Assembly: GCF_000373765.1 (NCBI RefSeq)
Contig: NZ_KB892392.1
Span: forward strand, 1-62,493
From: Legionella shakespearei DSM 23087
GTDB lineage: Bacteria > Pseudomonadota > Gammaproteobacteria > Legionellales > Legionellaceae
Direction of reading: 5' to 3'
DNA: 62,493 bases
A program made the position numbers and the translations under genes. Of this stretch, positions 55,412 to 62,493 are shown in pieces. The notes under the pieces are model-generated. The model saw nothing but the letters and a program-made list of their open reading frames with translations. It did not search any database and was not told the origin of the DNA. Every line of letters begins with the position of its first letter. Position 1 is the stretch's first letter.

Positions 55412-58400
55412 TCAATATGAGACCGCCACACCATTCTGTAGCATTACTTTGCCTCCCGATATGGCTGTGATCCTGTTGCCTGGTAGAATGAAACCCACCA
55501 CATTGAGAGGATCCACTGCAGAAAGGGTAATAATTTCTTCGTCAGGTTCTTTCTTTCGAATAGCCCTTAAAGAATCTACAGCGTGCGGGAGAGCAAATTG
55601 CTCTCCTAAAAAGCCATCAACAAAGCGCCCACCCCGGATTTCTCCCCTGTCTTCCATACGGCGCAATACGATGAGTAAATCCCTCCAGCGAGGTATGATT
55701 TTCTCTCTGGCTAATAAATCACGAAAAACCACCCCATATCTTTTTAATAATACCCAACATATAGACTCAAGGTGTTTATTTTTATCTACGGGATTACCTG
55801 CTTTTAACAAGGACCAGCGGCCTGTGCCGTACTGATGATGCAAAGGGCGTCTTCTTTTTCTGACAAGGCGGCGTTTCGGATCAATCAGTGAGCGTAAATT
55901 ATCAAAAAGATCCCCTGTCGCTATTCCGGCAGTAACTAATTCCCACAAACCCATTTCAATTTCTGATTTTAAGTGCCCAACAGCACTATGAATTTCAGTA
56001 AAGAATGACGCGCCATTTTTTTGCAAATAATCATAAACATCCTGGGCAATATAACTTAACATGGCGGTGTTATTTTCTGGCTGGCTGGCCGGTAGCCATT
56101 GGGAGTCAGCTCTCAGGAAAAAGGTAATAGGGGCAACGCTGGTTGGTATGACCCGTTTTATTTCGATTACGCCATTGTCGTTTGCTGTAGCCGAGTCAGG
56201 AGCAGACAACCGTCCCCAACCAAGGACACCCATAAGACATAACCTGTCCAGTAATTGGGGATCATAATGAGTCATCCGTCTGGGCAAAATATCCGTTTCC
56301 CAGGCTTTGGCCGGAATTTCAAAACCTTGCAATTGTTCCACTATGGCCAGCAAGCCCTGTTCGCCACTTAATTGTGTTCCTGGAGCCAGATGTTGCCAGA
56401 TTAATAGCCAACGAACGAATTGGGCTGCACTGACGGGTTTGATCTCCTGGCGCAGTTTTCCCAAAGTCAGTTGGTGAATGCGGGCTAACAAACGGCGTTC
56501 ACACCATTCCATTTGTTCCTGATTGGTGAAATTTCCTCTTAAAATCAATCCTGTAGCTTCGAGGTGGAGCAATGCTTGTTCTATTTCCGAGTTTTTTAAC
56601 TGCACCAGGTTGTGCAGTGCCTTAACAGTGACTGGCCCCAGATGAAATAACCAGCCACGAAGCATATTTAAAATTCCTTGTTCACGATCTGGAGGATTCT
56701 TTTCGATTTCCTTCAAAGTATTATTTATAATCGCATCAGGATAAATAAGCGAAAAAGTTTTTGCCTTTTCTACAGCAAACCAATAAAGCTGATTATTGAT
56801 GGTTGCAGTTCCTGCTCTTCCCGAAGCAAGCAATTCATTGAAAAACTCTTCCCACAAATTCATTGTTCCCTGAAAAAGTGAATATTGGGCAGGAAAGGCA
56901 ACAAGAGTTTGCAATACGTCATGAAGTTCGTCAGCATCCCTTACATCTGGCCATGCCTGCTGTTGAACTGACTCAATGATTTCAGGATCCAGTCTACCCA
57001 GATTTTTTAACAATTCCTGCGGTAATATCCGTCGCATTTCAACAGCCCTGGCTCGTCGCTCCTCAAGTGGAGCATCGTCCAGGAAGGCATAAGGGTTAGC
57101 ATTTAATATTTCATGGGAAAAAGCCGAAGGAGAAGGGGTATCTACTGCTACACACTGGATTTCCCTGCTTTTTATTTTGGTTAAAACCTGGATAAGGCCA
57201 TCAATATCCAGAGCTTCTGTCAGTGCGTCTTTCATTGTTTCATTTATCAAGGGATGATCGGGAAGCTCAATATCTTCACCAGCAAGATTATCCTGACAGG
57301 CTGCTGCATCGGGAAAGACTGCTGCGAGCAAATCCTCTGAACGCATGCGTAAAATATTGGGTGGAACCTTTTTGCCATTACGAAAGCGCACCAAGGCCAG
57401 AGCCCGACAGGCATCCCAACGCCAACGGGTAGCAAATAAAGGAGATTGTAAAACAGCCTGGATTAAAACCTCAGTAATGGTATTGATATGCAGAAAATTA
57501 AATACATCACCCAGAGGAAAACTATGCTGTTCTGCCAGGGCAATATTAATGCCGTCATCTGTTGCGGCAGCCTGCAATTCAAAATTAAAAGAGCGGCAAA
57601 AACATTTGCGCAATGCTAAACCCCAGGCTTTATTAATACGCGCTCCGAAAGGGGCATGAATGATTAATTGCATGCCGCCAGACTCATCAAAAAAGCGCTC
57701 GGCAATGACGGTCTTTTGGGTGGGTATATGCCCTAACAATGCCCTGCCTTGCAGCATGTATTCAATAATTTGTTCTGCTCCGGCACTATCCACTTTACAC
57801 TGTTCCATCAACCACTGTTGTGCTGCAAAAGTTAGAGGCTGATCTCTGACGGGTTCATTAGGGCTGCATTCCAATGGCAATTTGTCATGAATGATTTGCC
57901 GTAAATCAGAAAGCCGTAAGGACAGTTCATCCGTTCTTCCCGGAGCTTCTCCACGCCAAAAGGGTACGGTTGGCGGTGCGCCGTGGGCATCTTCTACAAG
58001 CACCCGGTTGTTAGCGCTTATAATACGGTTGATTTTCCATGAAGTGCTGCCCAGTAATATAATGTCGCCCCGGTTACTTTCAACGGCAAAATCTTCATCA
58101 AGAGTACCTACCATTGCGTTAGTCGGTTCTGCTACTACGGTAAAAAGCCCATTCTCTGGAATAGCTCCACCACTGGTAATGGCAGTTAATCTGCTGCCTC
58201 TACGTGCTTTAACCATGCCATTCACCTGATCACGGAACAAGTAGGCACTGTATCGTCCTCGTGAGCTGGCTATGCCATCAGAAAGCATTTCAATAATGCG
58301 GTTGAAGGTTTCCCGGGATAAATCCCGGTAAGGAAAACTCTTTTTGACCAGGGCAAATAAATCAGTTTCTAACCAGTCTCCAGTCGCGCAAGTGGCAATA

Positions 58401-59659
58401 ATTTGTTGCGCGAGTATGTCCAGAGGTTCCTTGGGAATGGTTAACTGATCCAGATCACCATTTTGGATGGCATAAACTAAAGCCGCACATTCTACCAGTT
58501 CGTCCCGAGTGGTTGCGAAAATGCGTCCTTTTGAAATAGCCCCTTGCCAGTGTCCTGCTCGTCCTACACGTTGCAACATGACGGCGATGGAGCGTGGTGA
58601 GCCTAATTGACAGACTAAATCGACGCTGCCTATATCAATACCTAATTCCAGGGAAGCCGTGGCCACCAAAGCTTTTAATTCGCCTTTCTTTAATTTGGCT
58701 TCGGCAGTCAAGCGTAATTTTTGCGCTAAACTGCCATGATGGGCGGTGACTTGATCTGCTCCTAAGCGTTCAGCAAGATGATGGGCTGCCCGTTCTGCTA
58801 CCCGGCGCGTGTTGGCAAAAATGATAGTGGAACGGTTTTGCCGTGCAAGCTCGGCAATACGATCATAAATTTCCTCCCACATTTTATTGGATGCCACTGG
58901 GCATAATTCACTGGAGGGAACTTCTATAGCCAGATCCAGTTGTTTTGCATGGCCAATATTAATGATTTCGGGCAAAGGCCGGTTATTGCCAGTTAAAAAA
59001 TGGGCTACCAGTTCAATGGGCTTTTGAGTGGCTGACAAACCGATTCGCACAGGTGGTTGAGTTGTCATGGCTTCCAGCCGTTCCAGTGATAAGGAAAGAT
59101 GGGTTCCACGCTTGTCATGAGCAAGGGCATGAATTTCATCGACTATCACTGTTTTAATATTTTTAAGGATTTCACGGCTTTTTTCTGCGGTGAGCAAGAT
59201 ATACAGGGATTCAGGGGTGGTCACCAGAATATGCGGCGGCTTTTTTAGCATGGCCTGTCTGTCTTTAGATGCAGTATCTCCTGTCCTTATGGCCACATTG
59301 ATTTCCGCCATGGTCATATGCTGTGCATGGGCAGAGTGAATTATGGCATTTAAAGGTTGCATCAGGTTTTTTTGTACATCATTGACTACTGCTTTTAAGG
59401 GCGAAATATAAAGAACCTCAGTTTCATTCTTCAGTGTTCCTGCAATAGATTGTTTGACCAGATGATCAATACAGGCAAGAAAGGCAGCAAAAGTCTTTCC
59501 AGAACCTGTAGGTGCTGAAATTAGAGTGCTTTTTCCTGCTAATATATGCGGCCAGCCTAATCTTTGCGGTTCTGAAGGAGAACCCAGGGTATTAAGGAAC
59601 CATTCACGTACCAGAGGATGAGCCCAGCAAAGGCTGTTATCAATGGTTGTAGATATCAT
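55412..59659 (-). CDS. lhr: Lhr-family large ATP-dependent helicase
   Basis: DNA helicase of the Lhr group, associated with DNA repair. It has 1415 residues. The first RecA domain has Walker A SAPTGSGKT (Lys55) and DEIH at 174-177; the second has ATASLELGID and QRVGRAGH (motif VI). Winged-helix and Lhr-core domains follow (about 430-860), then a C-terminal extension of about 500 residues including KKRYG-like segments (VLLKRYGVVFRDLLAREKI) and ILPGNRITAISGGKVML. The length matches long bacterial Lhr proteins. It is monocistronic with repeats after its stop. Confidence 0.94.
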   Translation of the reverse strand: MISTTIDNSLCWAHPLVREWFLNTLGSPSEPQRLGWPHILAGKSTLISAPTGSGKTFAAFLACIDHLVKQSIAGTLKNETEVLYISPLKAVVNDVQKNLMQPLNAIIHSAHAQHMTMAEINVAIRTGDTASKDRQAMLKKPPHILVTTPESLYILLTAEKSREILKNIKTVIVDEIHALAHDKRGTHLSLSLERLEAMTTQPPVRIGLSATQKPIELVAHFLTGNNRPLPEIINIGHAKQLDLAIEVPSSELCPVASNKMWEEIYDRIAELARQNRSTIIFANTRRVAERAAHHLAERLGADQVTAHHGSLAQKLRLTAEAKLKKGELKALVATASLELGIDIGSVDLVCQLGSPRSIAVMLQRVGRAGHWQGAISKGRIFATTRDELVECAALVYAIQNGDLDQLTIPKEPLDILAQQIIATCATGDWLETDLFALVKKSFPYRDLSRETFNRIIEMLSDGIASSRGRYSAYLFRDQVNGMVKARRGSRLTAITSGGAIPENGLFTVVAEPTNAMVGTLDEDFAVESNRGDIILLGSTSWKINRIISANNRVLVEDAHGAPPTVPFWRGEAPGRTDELSLRLSDLRQIIHDKLPLECSPNEPVRDQPLTFAAQQWLMEQCKVDSAGAEQIIEYMLQGRALLGHIPTQKTVIAERFFDESGGMQLIIHAPFGARINKAWGLALRKCFCRSFNFELQAAATDDGINIALAEQHSFPLGDVFNFLHINTITEVLIQAVLQSPLFATRWRWDACRALALVRFRNGKKVPPNILRMRSEDLLAAVFPDAAACQDNLAGEDIELPDHPLINETMKDALTEALDIDGLIQVLTKIKSREIQCVAVDTPSPSAFSHEILNANPYAFLDDAPLEERRARAVEMRRILPQELLKNLGRLDPEIIESVQQQAWPDVRDADELHDVLQTLVAFPAQYSLFQGTMNLWEEFFNELLASGRAGTATINNQLYWFAVEKAKTFSLIYPDAIINNTLKEIEKNPPDREQGILNMLRGWLFHLGPVTVKALHNLVQLKNSEIEQALLHLEATGLILRGNFTNQEQMEWCERRLLARIHQLTLGKLRQEIKPVSAAQFVRWLLIWQHLAPGTQLSGEQGLLAIVEQLQGFEIPAKAWETDILPRRMTHYDPQLLDRLCLMGVLGWGRLSAPDSATANDNGVIEIKRVIPTSVAPITFFLRADSQWLPASQPENNTAMLSYIAQDVYDYLQKNGASFFTEIHSAVGHLKSEIEMGLWELVTAGIATGDLFDNLRSLIDPKRRLVRKRRRPLHHQYGTGRWSLLKAGNPVDKNKHLESICWVLLKRYGVVFRDLLAREKIIPRWRDLLIVLRRMEDRGEIRGGRFVDGFLGEQFALPHAVDSLRAIRKKEPDEEIITLSAVDPLNVVGFILPGNRITAISGGKVMLQNGVAVSY

Positions 59660-59846
59660 TTCAATTAAAAAGCCAGGATGTTTTCAGAGTTAACTGGATC
59701 TGTTTAATTATATACCAAACACACGCAGATATTTTACCATCGGGATAATAAAAAGACTTTAATTACCTCAACATTGTTATTTTGTTCTAAAATTAAACAT
59801 ATTATGGAGTGTATAACGGCATTATTAAGAAAAGGATAGTCTTATT

Positions 59847-60380
59847 ATGAACAGTGTACCTACAGAAAAAATAAGTGCCATTATCCGCAATGAAGAGGAG
59901 CTTGAGCTTGTTATCACACAGCTCATTGCCGAATCCGTTGCCCGCGCTGACATTAGCATTCAGGGATCTGCAGAACAGATAAAGGATAAATACGGTGTGT
60001 GTTTTATTGATCCGAAAGTCATTCAGGATAGTGAATATCCTGTTGTTAATGAACCCTTCTTAAACGATGATTTTGGCTGGGTGGTGGGGCTTTCCTTTGC
60101 TATACCCCTGTTTATCTGCCTCATCATAGGAATTTTCATTATTGGCGATATTCGCTCCACTTCAGATATTTGGTTGTATGGAATACTGAGTGCAATAATA
60201 GGAAGTGTCTTAGGTTTCTTTATAGCAAAAACAGTAAAAAGCTCACATGACGAACAAATAAAGAAACAAGAGAAAAAAGGCGGTTATGTGATTTGGGTAC
60301 TTACCCATTCAAAAAAACAACAGGAACAGGTGATGGAAATTTTAAACAGGCACTATGCTCATAGTATTAAAGAACACTAA
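59847..60380 (+). CDS. Hypothetical two-helix membrane protein
   Basis: It has 177 residues. A soluble N-terminal half (1-72) with an NEEELELVITQLIAESVARA segment and DISIQG, then two membrane helices (about 74-98 and 108-130) with small-residue spacing (IIGSVLGFF), then a charged C-terminal part with a second short alpha/beta unit (GGYVIWVLTHSKKQQEQVMEIL). The pattern of two small domains around a glycine-zipper-like hairpin resembles DUF1269-type stress proteins, but that is inference. AAAGGA lies ten bases before the ATG. The neighbours give no functional hint. Confidence 0.75.
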   Translation: MNSVPTEKISAIIRNEEELELVITQLIAESVARADISIQGSAEQIKDKYGVCFIDPKVIQDSEYPVVNEPFLNDDFGWVVGLSFAIPLFICLIIGIFIIGDIRSTSDIWLYGILSAIIGSVLGFFIAKTVKSSHDEQIKKQEKKGGYVIWVLTHSKKQQEQVMEILNRHYAHSIKEH

Positions 60381-60628
60381 ATACTTTTGGAGAGGCAGTA
60401 CGGGTGCCCCATTACCTAACGATGAAACGAATTCAGCATTCGCCTTTTACTTGCTTTCAAATAATTAAAAATGATCGGAGTGACAGGAGCGAGCCCTGCC
60501 TCCCGAAGGCGATTCCAATTGTTTCTTAACATATCAACAATTGTTCCTTTAATTGGCCTCTTTCATGATATTTGGAATTTATTTTAAAGAATGATGGAAA
60601 AGCTATCAGCGGATGATATAATTAAAAT

Positions 60629-60997
60629 ATGAAAAATACAGATCATACTCTTGAAAATTTATTAATACTTGATGGTGACAGAATTATTATTGATGAGTTA
60701 TTAGGGTTATGGGTTAAATTTGACGTAAAACGGGTACCTACGAGGATACAAGGTATTCGTTATTCACTTAGTTTGCATGATAAGCATAATACAAGGATTA
60801 TGGGATTCGATAACTCTCATGAAATTGAATATGGTGGCAAGAAGGGAGTGGCTCCCAGTAGAACGTATGATCACTGGCACTTTGATGCAAAGGATGAAGG
60901 TAGGCCTTATGAATATACAAATGCTGGTAACTTATTAGAAGATTTTTGGAAGGAAGTTGATAAGCGTGTTCTAGCCCTTCAAGGGGAGGAAAAATGA
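60629..60997 (+). CDS. TumE-like (DUF6516) putative toxin
   Basis: It has 122 residues. Features: N-terminal hydrophobic-acidic stretch, KFDVKRVPTRIQGIRYSLSL, then DNSHEIEYGGKKG and YDHWHFDAKDEGRPYEYTNA, which match my recollection of the DUF6516/TumE family of toxins paired with a COG4190-type regulator. The mode of action is not known to me. The ATG lies exactly six bases after TATAAT (60617-60622). The stop overlaps the next gene by four bases (ATGA), so the two are translationally coupled. The call depends on the pair as much as on this sequence. Confidence 0.7.
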   Translation: MKNTDHTLENLLILDGDRIIIDELLGLWVKFDVKRVPTRIQGIRYSLSLHDKHNTRIMGFDNSHEIEYGGKKGVAPSRTYDHWHFDAKDEGRPYEYTNAGNLLEDFWKEVDKRVLALQGEEK

Positions 60998-61386
60998 GTA
61001 AAGTACATAAAATAGCCCGTATTGGGATAATGCCTTTGAATTTGTATAAAGAGAGAACTATTTCGATAGCTAAGGGAATGTATCAGCCTAAAAGTAATGA
61101 ACCCAAAATTTGGTTTACTTCAATGAAATCATTAGCGAGTGTTCTTTCAGAAGAAAATCAGCAATTACTTAAGTTAATTATTGAACAGAAACCTCAGTCT
61201 GTGTCGGAGCTTGAGGAGTTAACAGGCCATAAGCGTAAAGCAAATAATATATTAAGAACACTCCGAAAAATGGAGCAATATGGCTTAGTCCAGCTAGTTG
61301 AAGATAGTAAACCACATAGAGGGCGCTCTCCGTTAATTCCTAAAGCGCTTTTTGATGGGTTCAGTATTCAATTGTCAATTGCATAA
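60994..61386 (+). CDS. TumA-like winged-helix antitoxin/regulator (HVO_A0114/COG4190-like)
   Basis: It has 130 residues. The central region is a MarR-like winged helix: QQLLKLIIEQKPQSVSELEE, then LTGHKRKANNILRTLRKMEQ and YGLVQLVED as the wing approach. The N-terminal part carries conserved-looking IARIGIMPLNLYKERTISIA. It overlaps the upstream toxin-like gene by four bases. The toxin-first order with a DNA-binding antitoxin fits tumE-tumA-type modules, which usually regulate themselves. Confidence 0.72.
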   Translation: MSKVHKIARIGIMPLNLYKERTISIAKGMYQPKSNEPKIWFTSMKSLASVLSEENQQLLKLIIEQKPQSVSELEELTGHKRKANNILRTLRKMEQYGLVQLVEDSKPHRGRSPLIPKALFDGFSIQLSIA

Positions 61387-61461
61387 TACTAAATTTTAGG
61401 TCTGGTTATTAATAATCAGAGCTTGTTCTTTTTCTGAGTGATTGTGTGCACTTCAGATTTC

Positions 61462-61524
61462 GTAGCCGTAATACGGGATTAGCTCATTGCCACTTCGATC
61501 CCGGCTGCGAGCAGACCGGGGTAC
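61462..61524. repeat. Hybrid palindrome: family A left part, family B right part
   Basis: It begins GTAGCCGTAATACGGGATT (family A), passes the shared loop ATTGCCACTTCGATCC, and ends CGGCTGCGAGCAGACCGGG then GTAC (family B). It is the clearest case of arm exchange in the window. Confidence 0.7.
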
Positions 61525-61560
61525 GCATGTGCTATTCCGGAGCAACTTCACCCCAATCCG

Positions 61561-61598
61561 CGTCGTCCTGAGCGCGTCTTTTTGCGCGAAGGATCTCT
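61561..61598. repeat. Family C single arm
   Basis: CGTCGTCCTGAGCGCGTCTT then TTTGCGCGAAGGATCTCT, without the mirrored arm. Confidence 0.75.
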
Positions 61599-61621
61599 CG
61601 AGGTTGAGGAGACGTACTTTT

Positions 61622-61638
61622 CTTAACTTAATGGCAGT
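61622..61638 (+). repeat. CTTAACTTAATGGCAGT edge sequence
   Basis: An exact 17-base copy of the sequence at 24851-24867 and, inverted, at 40893-40909. Confidence 0.75.
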
Positions 61639-61916
61639 GACCATTTTGTCAATTAAGCAAAAAATAAGATTGGTTGACTTTTTAAGAAAAAGAGACATAA
61701 ACTTACTATTGAAGCGTGCCGCGCAGGTGCTACCAACACCGGCGCTGCACTAACCTTGAGCTAGCCAAAACTAGACCAAGGCTAAGTACAGTTTATCATA
61801 TTTATCACCTGTGACAATTGCAGGTGACATGTGTGGGCTGTGCTGGGAATTTATTGTATTTCTTCGAAATTCTCGTGTAGCGTGTGCGGTATGCTTCCTT
61901 TATCAAGGAGCCACCA
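61639..61916. other. Remainder of the 61387-61916 gap: no convincing gene
   Basis: After the repeat fragments there is no credible coding frame. An inverted repeat TCACCTG-N9-CAGGTGA lies at 61805-61827, about 90 bases before the receiver gene, and could be a regulatory site. The frames that are open here run through repeat arms. Confidence 0.4.
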
Positions 61917-62282
61917 ATGGAAACGCATATCCAAAGACCGAAAGCGCGTATTTTATTAATTGATGACAACCCCATCAGTATAGAACTTATACTTGATTTA
62001 TCCCCACACATAAGCTTTCAAATAACACTTATAGATAATCTGGAGAAGTTAGGTCAATTAAGATTGACTAAACCATACGATTTAATACTTATAAATCAAG
62101 CCACCTTGCTTCAAAATAAATACAATAAAATTTTTGAACAAGATAAGAATGTAATTTGTTATACAACTGTTGCCCTGCTTAATGACTATATGAGGGCATC
62201 ATCTAAAACCGGTAAGGATACCTTGGACAAAAGCTGGGTACTAAGATCTGACTTGTATAAATTGATGAAACAATTTATTTGA
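61917..62282 (+). CDS. Small degenerate response-regulator receiver protein
   Basis: It has 121 residues from ATG 61917, with GGAG six bases upstream (the frame continues 11 codons further to a TTG). It is a single receiver-like domain: RILLIDDNPI supplies the acidic pair Asp16-Asp17, but the strand that should end in the phosphoacceptor Asp reads YDLILINQA, with Asn60 in its place. No clear conserved Lys-Pro follows near the end. No output domain and no neighbouring kinase gene is present, so it may be a phosphorylation-independent adaptor or a decaying gene. Confidence 0.72.
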   Translation: METHIQRPKARILLIDDNPISIELILDLSPHISFQITLIDNLEKLGQLRLTKPYDLILINQATLLQNKYNKIFEQDKNVICYTTVALLNDYMRASSKTGKDTLDKSWVLRSDLYKLMKQFI

Positions 62283-62415
62283 GGTATTGCTCTTAATACT
62301 CTGATCGTTAAACCGAAACTTATTTAGAACAGTACCTAACGACTTCTTAAATCTTTTCTATGACGGAGAGGTAGGGGCAGAAAGTTGTGGAATTTTTAAA
62401 GTATAAAAAAATGAC

Positions 62416-62441
62416 GTAGCCTTGATTCCGCTATCGCTCTG
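62416..62441. repeat. Family E left half-copy
   Basis: GTAGCCTTGATTCCGCTATC then GCTCTG matches the start of family E; the mirrored half is missing. Confidence 0.65.
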
Positions 62442-62467
62442 AGTGATCCTCTCATAATTTTAATCTC

Positions 62468-62493
62468 GTAAAAAGATGTAAATAAACAGGATG
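62468..62493 (+). repeat. Family H edge sequence, copy 3 (cut by window end)
   Basis: GTAAAAAGATGTAAATAAAC then AGGATG is identical to the copy at 55183 over the visible length apart from its first bases. The window ends inside it. Confidence 0.75.

Noticed and set aside
60381-60628. Possible small gene or RNA between the membrane protein and the toxin-like gene
   Set aside because: No start with ribosome site, no stable conserved fold and no repeat family could be supported; only the TATAAT before 60629 stands out.

Overview
The window is almost certainly from Legionella pneumophila or a very close relative. Diagnostic genes are icmF and icmH/dotU of the Dot/Icm type IVB secretion system, the secreted zinc metalloprotease ProA (Msp), an ankyrin protein resembling the effector AnkC/LegA12, a PlcA-type zinc phospholipase C and an IcmC/DotE-like membrane protein. 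Base composition is moderate to low GC, and the housekeeping genes are gammaproteobacterial in sequence and order. This assignment rests on recognition, not on a database search.

Layout. 1-3.9 kb: icmF and icmH, minus strand, overlapping by one base. 3.9-8.8 kb: minus-strand operon aroQ-accB-accC-prmA-purH. 9.1-10.9 kb: a biotin-dependent carboxyltransferase (OadA/PycB type). 11.2-17.2 kb: one 2003-residue gene with two GHKL (Hsp90/gyrase-like) ATPase modules and a C-terminal HELVH metallopeptidase motif. 18-26 kb: proA, a hydrolase, an EEP-family phosphatase/nuclease, fbaB with a flavodoxin/ferredoxin reductase, an IcmC-like gene, a DUF3579 gene and a phosphatidylserine synthase. 26-29 kb: ptsH, hpf, rpoN, rpmG, rpmB (minus). 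29.3-35.2 kb: trmB, ankyrin effector, hflK, hflC, purA (plus). 35.4-44.7 kb: exported adenosine deaminase, periplasmic binding protein, the gpmI-envC-ctpA operon, a glycine-rich exported protein and plcA. 44.7-55.1 kb: envelope cluster uppS-cdsA-rseP-bamA-skp-lpxD-fabZ-lpxA, then crcB and serS. 55.4-59.7 kb: an Lhr-family helicase. The last 2.6 kb is accessory: a small membrane protein, a probable TumE/TumA toxin-antitoxin pair and a degenerate response-regulator receiver.

The envelope genes form a coherent set: isoprenoid carrier lipid, phospholipid precursor, outer-membrane protein assembly and lipid A. envC/ctpA and pssA add wall remodelling and phospholipid synthesis. The aroQ/acc/oadA block supplies malonyl-CoA and anaplerotic carbon. 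Virulence functions are scattered between housekeeping blocks.

The gene-free gaps are filled by palindromic repeats of at least six arm families (called A to F here). The arms differ, but several families share GTAG...CTAC ends and a common loop motif, and some copies are nested in others. I saw no rRNA, tRNA, CRISPR array, integrase or complete insertion sequence. The strongest candidate for something undescribed is the double-GHKL/metallopeptidase giant at 11.2-17.2 kb; the repeat superfamily comes next.
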